Of a DNA stretch of 64,000 bases, positions 1 to 8,337 are shown in pieces. The translations under genes and the position numbers were made by a program. Every line of letters begins with the position of its first letter. Within the stretch, counting starts at the first letter, position 1. Under the pieces are notes generated by a model. That model did no database searches. It saw only the letters and a program-made list of their open reading frames with translations, and was not told where the DNA came from. Source of the stretch: Parablautia muri (GTDB lineage: Bacteria; Bacillota; Clostridia; Lachnospirales; Lachnospiraceae); assembly GCF_009917485.1 (NCBI RefSeq), contig NZ_QZDT01000019.1:23583-87582 (forward strand), given 5' to 3'.

Positions 1-164
1 TATCATTCATCTGCCGCTTGTTGATACAGCGAAGCCGACTTTTTCAATTTGCAGTCTTTAGTGTACTAACATTATTAATACACTTATATTATAATGATAC
101 GGCTCCACCGTCAAGTAAAAAAACACAGCTTAACAAAATATTAACAGTTTGCCCGGAACTTTTA

Positions 165-227
165 TAAAAAATAGCCGTCCCGCTTTTGGATATCATATCT
201 GATAGATATCTCTAAAGCAGACGGCTA
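165..227 (-). terminator. Terminator downstream of gpmI
   Basis: Read on the minus strand, an 8-bp stem (TAGCCGTC and its partner GACGGCTA) with additional pairing of AAAGC-type bases inside is followed by a run of six T. It lies 65 bases past the gpmI stop and fits an intrinsic terminator for that gene. The remaining bases 1-164 show no gene that I can support. Confidence 0.75.
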
Positions 228-291
228 ATTTATTATATTTCTTTTTATATTTCATTCATTCCGGTTTGCTGTTTCAACATCCTGGATTGGA

Positions 292-1833
292 TTATTTTTT
301 GTTCAATAAAGATTTTCCTGTCATTTCCTTTGGCTGTTCCATTCCCATCATCTCAATCAAAGTAGGAACGATATCCGCCAGGCATCCGCCCTCTCTTAAC
401 GTGTAGGCCGGATCCGCATTTACAATAATGAAGGGAACCGGGTTTGTGGTGTGTGCGGTAAAGGGCGCTCCCGTTTCATAGTCAACTAACTGTTCCGCAT
501 TTCCGTGGTCCGCACAGATAAACATCTGTCCGTCCACTTCTTTGATTGCCTCAACCGTTTTTCCCACACATTCATCCACTACCTCCACTGCCTTGATGGC
601 AGCTGCCTCCACACCGGTATGTCCAACCATATCAGGATTTGCAAAATTGATAATGATAACATCATATTCTCCTGATTTGATTGCTTCTACCAGCTTATCG
701 CAAACCTCATATGCGCTCATCTGCGGTTTCAAATCATAGGTCGCCACATCCTTAGGGGAATTTACCAAAATTCTGTTTTCTCCCTCGTTAGGTTCCTCCA
801 CACCGCCGTTAAAGAAGAAGGTTACATGCGCGTATTTCTCAGTCTCCGCAATCCTTGCCTGCTTCATGTTGTGAGCCGCTAACCATTCGCCAAAGGTATT
901 GGTGACAGAAATCTTATGGAACGCAATCTCTTTGTTGGGGATCGTTGGGTCGTAATCGGAAAAGCACACATAAGTAAGATCAAGCCTTTTGCCTCTCTCA
1001 AAGCCCTTAAAATCATCATCGCAAAAGCTTCTGGTAATTTCTCTTGCACGGTCAGGTCTGAAATTGAAAAATATAACGGAATCTCCGTCCTTTATGGTTG
1101 CCACTGGGCTGCCGTCCTTCACAACCACAGTGGGCTTTACAAATTCATCCGTTTCTTCCCTGTCATAGGATGCCTGAATTCCCTCCGGGCCGCTTGGCGC
1201 CTGCAGACCTTCTCCCTTGGTAAGGGCATCGTATGCCAGCTTCACTCTATCGTAGTTATTATCCCTGTCCATTGCATAATAACGGCCTGTAACGGACGCA
1301 ATGGCCCCTACGCCGATTTTCTGCATCTCAGCTTCCAACGCCTGGGCGTATCCCTTGCCGCTTGCCGGAGGGGTATCCCGTCCATCCAAAAAGCAGTGTA
1401 CATACACCTTGGAAAGGCCGTTTCTTTTGGCAAGTTCAAGCAGTCCATACAAGTGTGTATTGTGGCTGTGAACGCCGCCATCTGAAAGAAGTCCAAACAT
1501 ATGAAGGGAGGAATCATTTTTCTTACAATTCTCCACAGCCTTTAAAAGGGCGGGGTTCTCAAAAAAAGTGCCGTCCTGAATCTCTTTTGTAATTCTTGTA
1601 AGCTCCTGGTACACAATACGCCCTGCTCCCATATTTAAATGGCCAACCTCAGAATTTCCCATCTGTCCTTCAGGAAGTCCTACTGCCATGCCGCTTGCAT
1701 TTCCTTTCACAAAAGGGCACTGCGCCATAAGCTTATCCATAACCGGGGTATTGGCCTGGGCTACGGCATTGCCGTCTTTGCGGTCGTTTAAACCGTATCC
1801 GTCTAAAATCATTAATACTGTAGGTTTTTTCAT
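292..1833 (-). CDS. gpmI: 2,3-bisphosphoglycerate-independent phosphoglycerate mutase
   Basis: This enzyme interconverts 3-phosphoglycerate and 2-phosphoglycerate in glycolysis and gluconeogenesis in the cytoplasm. It belongs to the alkaline-phosphatase superfamily and uses two Mn ions. The 513-residue length is the usual family length. Visible landmarks are the N-terminal LMILDGYG metal site, the catalytic serine in GNSEVGHLNMGAGR near residue 62, the substrate loop DGRDTPP, and C-terminal metal ligands in ADHGNAE and FTAHTTNPVP. An AGGAGAAC-type ribosome site precedes the ATG. The gene seems monocistronic: a terminator follows it and a 343-base gap holding a dispersed repeat separates it from the upstream gene. 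Identity is very secure. Confidence 0.97.
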   Translation of the reverse strand: MKKPTVLMILDGYGLNDRKDGNAVAQANTPVMDKLMAQCPFVKGNASGMAVGLPEGQMGNSEVGHLNMGAGRIVYQELTRITKEIQDGTFFENPALLKAVENCKKNDSSLHMFGLLSDGGVHSHNTHLYGLLELAKRNGLSKVYVHCFLDGRDTPPASGKGYAQALEAEMQKIGVGAIASVTGRYYAMDRDNNYDRVKLAYDALTKGEGLQAPSGPEGIQASYDREETDEFVKPTVVVKDGSPVATIKDGDSVIFFNFRPDRAREITRSFCDDDFKGFERGKRLDLTYVCFSDYDPTIPNKEIAFHKISVTNTFGEWLAAHNMKQARIAETEKYAHVTFFFNGGVEEPNEGENRILVNSPKDVATYDLKPQMSAYEVCDKLVEAIKSGEYDVIIINFANPDMVGHTGVEAAAIKAVEVVDECVGKTVEAIKEVDGQMFICADHGNAEQLVDYETGAPFTAHTTNPVPFIIVNADPAYTLREGGCLADIVPTLIEMMGMEQPKEMTGKSLLNKK

Positions 1834-1949
1834 CGCTGTTCTCCTTTTTATTTTTCATCTATCTCCATTTTGTTATTGTAAAAACAATTTCATTAGAAAT
1901 TATACACACAATCTCTATCCCTTGCAAGAATTTCCCGGCAATTTTCTTT

Positions 1950-2117
1950 ATTAAATGGTAACAGTTCAGCCTTTCGGCTTCCCTGTTACGGAATCTGCCC
2001 ATTCCAAGTCGCCTGCAGCGAGGGGCAGATTCCCTCTTGGCTGTATTTACATGTTCTCACGGACTTTGCAGTAAATGCAAAGTCCTGGGCTGAACTGTTA
2101 CTATTAAATGGTAACAG
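1950..2117. repeat. Dispersed palindromic repeat (MITE-like)
   Basis: This element fills most of the gap between gpmI and the glycosyltransferase gene. Its ends carry inverted copies of TAACAGTTCAGCC, and a 15-bp direct repeat ATTAAATGGTAACAG occurs at 1950-1964 and 2103-2117. Inside is a further hairpin, GGACTTTGC with GCAAAGTCC. A shorter relative occurs at about 48534-48585, with the same TAACAGTTCAG end and a GTGAGAACAT block. No credible coding frame is present. A non-autonomous mobile repeat is the best reading, but only two copies are visible here. Confidence 0.55.
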
Positions 2118-2176
2118 CCGGTTACTTTTCATATATTGGCCAGAGGACGCTTGGAAAACCCCCGCATAAATTATTT

Positions 2177-4828
2177 TTACATGATTTGTTTCCAGCTGTA
2201 ATAGCCCGTCATATAAAGCATCATTGCCATAGCCGAAGCTGTCACCACCGGAATTTTCCACTTTTCCTTTTTTTCCACCCCTTCTCCCGCAAGCATAAAG
2301 ATTGGCAGTGCACTCAACGTATATCTGCCAGCGCTTATTAGCCATGTGGAAGAATAGGTCAGCATGAAAAAGGTTATCAGATAGACCAGATACATAGGCC
2401 GAAGCTTTTTACATACTCCGTACACAATTGCAATCAGATACACAGCAAACAGGAAAAGCTCCGGCACCCACAGGCTCATTCCCGTGGAAGTGTACCAGCC
2501 TCCTAAAGCGTTATCCTTTATATATCCAATGGTTTTCCATATAGGGCACAATGCGTTTCCCCAATGGTTTTTCTGATAATACATAAATTTAAGGAAATCA
2601 CCCTCCACAAGATAATTGATGAGAAGGTAAATCCAAAAACCTCCCAGCATCAACGCACAGATGCACCCCGGCCAAATTACTTTGCCGAAAAAGTCTTTCC
2701 ATCTTTTATCTCTTAAAAGGGAAAATCCCTTTTCCGCATAAAGTAATTCCACTAATACCGAAAATGCCAGCAACAATCCCTGTACTTTAGTCAGGCAGGC
2801 AAAAAAGCCCAATAATGCTACCATTCCCCACTCATGTTTCCTCAGACAGTAAAAAAAAGCAGCCGTTATTGCAAAAAACAAAGACTCGGTTGCAATAGAA
2901 CCAAAGAAAAATGCAAACGGGAAAATACTAAGCAGTATCAGCGCATTCCCTGCCGCTTTTTCACCATATTCCGTCTTCACAATCCGGCGGAAAAAAACGC
3001 AGCCAACAGCATAACTTATTATAGATATCAAAATACCGCACAGACGGATATCGCCCACTGCCAAATTCAATGTCCGCATCAGCCAGGGGTACAGAGGATA
3101 AAACACAAGAAAAATATGTTCGCCATTTTCAATTGCCCCTCCATATCCGTTTTCCGCAATGTTGATGTAATGGGCAGAATCCCATCTTTTCCAAGCTTCC
3201 AAAAAATCGGAAAAAGCAATCCCTTCTGAAAAATCTCCCAAAATTGCCATCATACACACGGAAAACAGATAGACTAACACCCGAAATAAAATTGCTGTCG
3301 TAAAAATTTTTATTTCTTTCCCATACTTATCCATAACAGCCATTCCCTTTTTATTCCATTTTCTTTCCTGTGCCATACAAACCAATTCTTTACTTCCACC
3401 TGCTGCTAACAGCAAAAGAACAGGCACATAATTTGTAATGTATCTAGGGCTAACCTCCCAATTCATCAAAAAAAGGATTAAACCGCACAGAGCAATCGGC
3501 AAAGCAATGGCGCTGCCCGCACACTCCTTTGTGCCTGTGCCCCCTTTTATACAGACTATCCACACATAAATGATGCCTAAAAGTAAAAAAGCATAAAGAA
3601 TACAACAGCAAAAGCCATGGTACAATCCATACTGTTTCCCGCCATACAAAAGAAATTCGTGCAGCACCGATTCTTTTTCGGGAGAATCATCCAAAAAATC
3701 CGAAAGGCCAAGCGTTCCATCCCCAAAACATCTGTAAAGCTTTACCGCATAGAGCTCAGCCATACCTTTTATTCCCTTCTTAGAAACTCTGCCTTGAATT
3801 TCTTTTTTAATCGCCTGATTCCTTTTTTCCGGATCATGAAAAGAACGGGTAAATTCATAATCCTCCGGATTGTATCCACCTTCTCCATTAAGTCCCATCA
3901 TAATCCAATGGCTATAAGGCGTATTTTTCACCTGGGCCAATGCTGGGTCTAAATGATAGGTATATATATATTGGTGAAATAAGAAAGTAACCACCGTGCA
4001 GATAACACCCACACAGGCGAAATACGCACCGGCCTTTAACCACTTTTTTCTAATCAGAAAAGACATTAAAATTGCCACCGCTATTATAAGCACTGTTGAC
4101 TTTACCAACGTGCCAAAGATAACGATCCATCCTGAAAGTGCGCACCATCCCCAAATTCTACTGCCTTTAGATTCTTCTATTTTAAGTGATAGATAAAATA
4201 TGAAAACCGGAAACAAAATGGACAGGGAATCTGTGTAAAAGGCATCTGTCATAAAAAGCAGCGGCACCATACATCCGGCCATTATAAGCCCAATCACCCC
4301 ACAGCAGCTTCCCCAAAGTTTCCGCGCCGATAAACTGATAAACAGGTAGGTAAGCAAAAGCAGTATCTCGTTGCCGCAGGCCGCAATCCAAAAATAGTCG
4401 GAGGAGAAAAGTGAGCCTACCCTTAAGAAAAAATATAGCAGTGACAACCCGCCCAGATTATTGGGAAACCAGTCAAAATAATCATAATATCCCGCAAAGG
4501 TTCCTGTTCTTAACCACTCTAGCGCGCCTCCATAAATTGCATCCAAATCAAAACTTGGTATAAAGCGCAGCTCCTGCGCCTTTGAAAGTTGAAAAGCTCC
4601 AATAACCATCAAAAAAGAAATCACTATGTATTGATAGTTCCGGTCAAAAAAGTTCTCCTTTTTGCTGCCCACATAAAGTAAATAAACAAACACTCCTCCA
4701 ACCCCTGCACAGGCAATCCACCAAAGTGATTCCATTGACCACACAAAAACACTTCCCAGCATAAACAGAATCGGAATCATACATAGGCTAAGGCAAAATC
4801 TGACCATATTTATTTTCAAATTTTTCAT
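2177..4828 (-). CDS. Large GT-C type membrane glycosyltransferase with PIG-V-like C-terminal half
   Basis: This 883-residue polytopic protein looks like two GT-C glycosyltransferase modules in one chain. The N-terminal half (about 1-470) has a dozen hydrophobic segments and resembles ArnT/PMT-type sugar transferases. The C-terminal half (about 500-883) has the hallmarks of bacterial PIG-V-like mannosyltransferases: a WDSAHYINIAENGYGG stretch and VFYPLYPWLMR. Such enzymes use polyprenyl-phosphate sugars on the outer face of the membrane. GGAGG lies five bases before the ATG. It is followed on the same strand from the DUF6020-like gene by a 58-base gap, so the two are probably co-transcribed, and a DPM-type sugar donor synthase lies at 15-16 kb. 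The acceptor cannot be told from sequence. Confidence 0.7.
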   Translation of the reverse strand: MKNLKINMVRFCLSLCMIPILFMLGSVFVWSMESLWWIACAGVGGVFVYLLYVGSKKENFFDRNYQYIVISFLMVIGAFQLSKAQELRFIPSFDLDAIYGGALEWLRTGTFAGYYDYFDWFPNNLGGLSLLYFFLRVGSLFSSDYFWIAACGNEILLLLTYLFISLSARKLWGSCCGVIGLIMAGCMVPLLFMTDAFYTDSLSILFPVFIFYLSLKIEESKGSRIWGWCALSGWIVIFGTLVKSTVLIIAVAILMSFLIRKKWLKAGAYFACVGVICTVVTFLFHQYIYTYHLDPALAQVKNTPYSHWIMMGLNGEGGYNPEDYEFTRSFHDPEKRNQAIKKEIQGRVSKKGIKGMAELYAVKLYRCFGDGTLGLSDFLDDSPEKESVLHEFLLYGGKQYGLYHGFCCCILYAFLLLGIIYVWIVCIKGGTGTKECAGSAIALPIALCGLILFLMNWEVSPRYITNYVPVLLLLAAGGSKELVCMAQERKWNKKGMAVMDKYGKEIKIFTTAILFRVLVYLFSVCMMAILGDFSEGIAFSDFLEAWKRWDSAHYINIAENGYGGAIENGEHIFLVFYPLYPWLMRTLNLAVGDIRLCGILISIISYAVGCVFFRRIVKTEYGEKAAGNALILLSIFPFAFFFGSIATESLFFAITAAFFYCLRKHEWGMVALLGFFACLTKVQGLLLAFSVLVELLYAEKGFSLLRDKRWKDFFGKVIWPGCICALMLGGFWIYLLINYLVEGDFLKFMYYQKNHWGNALCPIWKTIGYIKDNALGGWYTSTGMSLWVPELFLFAVYLIAIVYGVCKKLRPMYLVYLITFFMLTYSSTWLISAGRYTLSALPIFMLAGEGVEKKEKWKIPVVTASAMAMMLYMTGYYSWKQIM

Positions 4829-4886
4829 TCAAACCTCCATGTTGCCGTTTCGCGGCAGCATAATACAGATGAAGAATACTCGCCTT

Positions 4887-6545
4887 TTAAGGTATCGTAC
4901 CAAGTGCAAACCACAAAGGATATGTCAAAAGCAACGGCTCTGCATATCTAAAGCTGCTGACAGGGCCTAACAGGTAAGTCATCCATAATAAAATACTTAA
5001 ACCAACCACCGATACCGCAGCTTTTCTTTTACTCATTCCAAACCACATACTGAAAAAGAGCAAAACCCAGATCGGTACACCAATTGCATATAACTGCCTC
5101 AAAACTGGCAGATGCATCCATACGGCTTTATTTTCAGAAACATCCTCATACCAGCTATATACCTGAGGCAGCCATCCTTTTCTCTCCACAGGATAATCCT
5201 GGCTGTAATTATCTGTTTCAATATACTCCCTCACAGATTCCATTTGCGGATACCATAAGGGTAAATTTAATGCCAAAAACGCCCTTCCATAAACAACCGG
5301 ATATTTTTTGAAAAGCCTTCCCCATAATCGGAAAAACTCTCCCTTATTTTCCTCAAATGCATGTTCATTAAAATCCGACTTAATGGGGTCCGCAAAGAAC
5401 CGGTCATACTGTTCTACACTGGGCATATATTTTACAATCAGCTCTTTTTCCTCTGCCCCTATGCTATCACCTTCGTTGTGATGATATACCAATGCTATCT
5501 GGCTTAATGGAACCGACAGCATTTCCTTGATACTTCCCTTAGCCACGCCAACTCCCGGATACACTACCTTAGTAATAAGGTAAAATAGACAAATGGCAAC
5601 GAAAAAACTTTTACAATGGAAAAAAGATACACGGAAACCAAGACATAAAAAGATTGTAAAAGCAATTACCACATAAATCATATTGTTGCGGAACAGACAG
5701 CATAATAGAAGCAAAATTGTCAGCTTAAGTTGCAGATACCGTTCCATATGAACCGTTCCCTTTCCGCAAACCGCCTCAGTAAAATCAACCAGCGCAATAT
5801 TTAACAATAAAAAAAGCCCTGAAAACAGCACATCCTTTGTTAAAATCAGCGTGAAAATATGGAACACCGGATTAAACATATAATAAACACACGCAATTTT
5901 CATGAAAGGCTTTGGTAAATTTCTTCTGGAAATCCATACACATGTATAGGCATAAATTGCTCCCATAACAAGCAGCTGCGTAATGGTATACAGCACAATT
6001 CCAATCTGTTTTACTCCCAGCCATTCGTCCATATGCGCAAAAATGCTCCATAAAAATGTATGTAAAAAAGGATGATGGTTATCAAAACCGATTATCCCCA
6101 AAGCTTCCAGGGTTATGTACCAGGAATCGTAGCTCATACATCCCGGAAAATATGCTATCAAACAGGGAAGATAACATAACAGCATAGCAGCATATATAAG
6201 TGGAAAGCTTATTTGGGTTTTAAGTCCTTTTTCTTTATATTTTTTTTCTTGATACGCCGGTTTCTTCTGTCTTTTACCAACCCATTCAAAAAAAGCAAAG
6301 GCAAGCGCCGCCATACCGCCTGCTCCCATTGTCACCACAATAAAGGAAACGGCATACTCTTTCGCAAATCTTACCCCATCCAATGAAATATTTCCTACAT
6401 AATTGTTTAAAATCATCTTCCCTAAGGTCTGAGATACACCAAACAAAAGACCGTAAACCATGCCCGCCTTCCAATAACCGAACTGTACATATTTTATTGC
6501 GAAAGCAAAACATGCCACGAAAAATATAACCTTTCCTAATCCCAT
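4887..6545 (-). CDS. Polytopic membrane protein, DUF6020-like
   Basis: The 552-residue product has about a dozen hydrophobic segments and an extracytoplasmic loop region near residues 330-440. A motif with YFPGCMSYDSW and, further on, NHHPFLHTF matches what I recall of the DUF6020 family, membrane proteins commonly found beside GT-C glycosyltransferases. No catalytic activity is established for this family. The gene is directly upstream of the GT-C gene on the same strand, which suggests a shared role in cell-surface glycan assembly. The start is supported by AGGATAAGAAAG before the ATG. The family name is recalled, not searched. Confidence 0.6.
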   Translation of the reverse strand: MGLGKVIFFVACFAFAIKYVQFGYWKAGMVYGLLFGVSQTLGKMILNNYVGNISLDGVRFAKEYAVSFIVVTMGAGGMAALAFAFFEWVGKRQKKPAYQEKKYKEKGLKTQISFPLIYAAMLLCYLPCLIAYFPGCMSYDSWYITLEALGIIGFDNHHPFLHTFLWSIFAHMDEWLGVKQIGIVLYTITQLLVMGAIYAYTCVWISRRNLPKPFMKIACVYYMFNPVFHIFTLILTKDVLFSGLFLLLNIALVDFTEAVCGKGTVHMERYLQLKLTILLLLCCLFRNNMIYVVIAFTIFLCLGFRVSFFHCKSFFVAICLFYLITKVVYPGVGVAKGSIKEMLSVPLSQIALVYHHNEGDSIGAEEKELIVKYMPSVEQYDRFFADPIKSDFNEHAFEENKGEFFRLWGRLFKKYPVVYGRAFLALNLPLWYPQMESVREYIETDNYSQDYPVERKGWLPQVYSWYEDVSENKAVWMHLPVLRQLYAIGVPIWVLLFFSMWFGMSKRKAAVSVVGLSILLWMTYLLGPVSSFRYAEPLLLTYPLWFALGTIP

Positions 6546-6626
6546 CTTTCTTATCCTGTCATCTGTCTTTTATGAGACTCTATATCTTTCTACTATCCTA
6601 CATGTAAAGTTTTATTCACACCAGGT

Positions 6627-6659
6627 TATGCATATGCTTTAAGCTATGCATATGCTTTA
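6627..6659. repeat. Short tandem duplication at the 3' end of the cation transporter gene
   Basis: TATGCATATGCTTTA occurs at 6627-6641 and again at 6645-6659, an 18-base period. The second copy encodes the last residues and stop of the transporter, the first lies just downstream, so the C-terminal KAYA-stop is duplicated. It looks like a simple slippage duplication. Confidence 0.6.
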
Positions 6660-7816
6660 TCCACCTCGATCACAACAATATATTTTTTATTTATTTGATT
6701 AATTTTGTTTTTCAAATAATCCACCACTTCACCATCCGACAGTGTATAATCAAAAGGCACCACCACGTCAAATATCAGGTTTGTATGAGTGGGACCATGT
6801 ACGATACGAAAGTCATGAAAGGTCACATTTCCCTCCATTTCATTCACTATTTTAGCCACATCCTCTTTAATCTGATTCGTTCGTTCATCATTCACGCATA
6901 CAGGGTCCATATGGATTACAGCGCTGCAGTTAAGTTCATGCGCAAGCCTGTGTTCAATCAGGTCAATCATATCATGTAAAACCAATATATCTCCACTAGA
7001 GGGCACCTCAACATGCACTGAAAGCATCACCCGGCCCGGCCCATAATTGTGTACCACCAGATCGTGAATCCCAAGCACCCCTTCTTTTTTATATTCCATG
7101 ATAATTTCTTCCACTCTTTTCACAAATCCAGGTTCCGGTGGCTGCCCAAGTAATGGGCTTACTGTGTCCCTCATAGCTCCCACCCCTGTCCAAAACACAA
7201 AGGCAGCCACTAAAATACCACACCATCCATCTATCTGGATATCCGTCAAAAATGTCAGCAGGGTAGTCAATAAAACCACCAAGGTAGAAATGCTGTCGCT
7301 GATACTGTCTTTCGCCGTTGCCATCATGGCAGCGCTGTCAATCTTTTTGCTAATCCGGCTGTTATACCCAAACATATACAGCTTCACACCAATAGAAACC
7401 GCCAGAATAAAAAGTACGGGCGCACTGGCGTCAACCGGAGCAGGATGCAGAATTTTATCCAAAGAGGACTTGAAAAGCTCCACTCCCATAAGCAAAATAA
7501 TCACAGCTACCAAAAGCCCTGCTATGTATTCTATCCTTCCATGTCCAAAAGGATGGTCATGATCCGGTTTCTGTCCGGCCATGCGAAATCCGACCAGTGT
7601 GATAATAGAAGATCCGGCATCAGAAAGATTGTTAAACGCATCCGCCGTGATTGCAATTGAAGCGGAAAGCTGTCCGGCGGTAAATTTTACCAGAAACAAA
7701 AAAATATTAAGGACAATTCCCACTGCCCCGCATAGCATACCATAAGCCTGGCGCACCTTTATATCCGCCGTACTTTTATAGTCCTTAATCAACAACTTCG
7801 CCAAAATTGAAACCAT
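6644..7816 (-). CDS. Cation diffusion facilitator (CDF) family transporter
   Basis: CDF proteins are dimeric proton antiporters that export divalent metals such as Zn, Mn, Fe or Co. The N-terminal part has six transmembrane segments. Metal-site signatures are ITADAFNNLSDAGSS in segment 2 (D and xxxD pattern) and MMATAKDSISDS in segment 5, and the DHPFGHGR loop is typical. The C-terminal third is the cytoplasmic metal-binding domain, followed by a second related segment, longer than the usual 300 residues. I place the start at 7816 because GGAG lies six bases before that ATG, while the ATG at 7834 has no ribosome site. The metal cannot be assigned. It is divergent from the ABC exporter operon. 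Confidence 0.88.
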   Translation of the reverse strand: MVSILAKLLIKDYKSTADIKVRQAYGMLCGAVGIVLNIFLFLVKFTAGQLSASIAITADAFNNLSDAGSSIITLVGFRMAGQKPDHDHPFGHGRIEYIAGLLVAVIILLMGVELFKSSLDKILHPAPVDASAPVLFILAVSIGVKLYMFGYNSRISKKIDSAAMMATAKDSISDSISTLVVLLTTLLTFLTDIQIDGWCGILVAAFVFWTGVGAMRDTVSPLLGQPPEPGFVKRVEEIIMEYKKEGVLGIHDLVVHNYGPGRVMLSVHVEVPSSGDILVLHDMIDLIEHRLAHELNCSAVIHMDPVCVNDERTNQIKEDVAKIVNEMEGNVTFHDFRIVHGPTHTNLIFDVVVPFDYTLSDGEVVDYLKNKINQINKKYIVVIEVDKAYA

Positions 7817-7990
7817 CTCTATCTCCACTTTCATATCTTATTTCATATTTCAAACTGACTCCCCCATCAATGCCAGGCGGCAGCACAAATCCGAATGAAG
7901 AATGCCTGTTTTGAAAGGCGGTCATCAGCTTTGCAGTGTAAGCAATAACTATTCTATGTCATTTATCAAAAAAAAACAATAAAAATATAG

Positions 7991-8019
7991 TTGACGAATG
8001 ATTCATAAAGGCGTATTAT
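7991..8019 (+). promoter_or_regulatory. SigA-type promoter of the leader peptide/ABC exporter operon
   Basis: TTGACG at 7991-7996 and TATTAT at 8014-8019 are separated by 17 bases, close to the SigA consensus. Transcription would begin near 8026, giving a leader of about 310 bases before the first exporter gene. Confidence 0.7.
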
Positions 8020-8064
8020 ATGCTGGTATCAGTTGATTTGCGCAGCAGAAAGGAGGTAATTTAG

Positions 8065-8193
8065 ATGTTCCATCAAAATACAGCAATTGTATCCAATTTA
8101 TCAGGATTCTCCAAAAATTTAATTGTCAAAAATGTGAAATTACCTGTCGGTCTGCGTTTTACTCCGCTTAGGTCGGATTTACCCTGTACATAA
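8065..8193 (+). CDS. 42-residue leader peptide upstream of the ABC exporter
   Basis: A short frame begins at an ATG preceded by a strong AAAGGAGGTAATTTAG ribosome site and ends at TAA. The peptide starts MFHQNTAIVSNLSGF and its tail LPVGLRFTPLRSDLPCT is rich in Arg and Pro. It lies between a good promoter and an intrinsic terminator placed before two ABC exporter genes. This matches the known bmrB-bmrC-bmrD arrangement of Bacillus subtilis, in which translation of a leader peptide controls transcription read-through when ribosome-targeting drugs are present. The frame and ribosome site are seen directly, the regulatory role is inferred, and I do not recognise the peptide sequence itself. Confidence 0.65.
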   Translation: MFHQNTAIVSNLSGFSKNLIVKNVKLPVGLRFTPLRSDLPCT

Positions 8194-8281
8194 TTATCTC
8201 TTAAGACAGCTGGCGTAAATCCTTACCTTAATATACTTTGTAAAGCTGACAGTCATGGTAATTTCCATGGCTGTTTTTTTG
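8175..8281 (+). promoter_or_regulatory. Putative ribosome-controlled attenuator
   Basis: The terminator is a 9-bp stem (8250-8258 with 8265-8273, one G-T pair) followed by eight T from 8274. Competing pairings are visible: GGATTTAC at 8175-8182, inside the leader frame, with GTAAATCC at 8215-8222; and TTACC at 8223-8227 with GGTAA at 8257-8261, which would block the terminator's left arm. A ribosome stalled near the end of the leader frame would disrupt the first stem. These pairings were found by eye without energy calculation. Confidence 0.6.
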
Positions 8282-8337
8282 TATCCATTTATTGCGTCTA
8301 TGTTATCTGTTTTGCACTTATGGGAGGATTAGAATTT

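Noticed and set aside
1986..2345. 119-codon minus-strand frame over the gpmI/glycosyltransferase gap
   Set aside because: Half lies in a dispersed palindromic repeat and half is a shadow of the glycosyltransferase gene.
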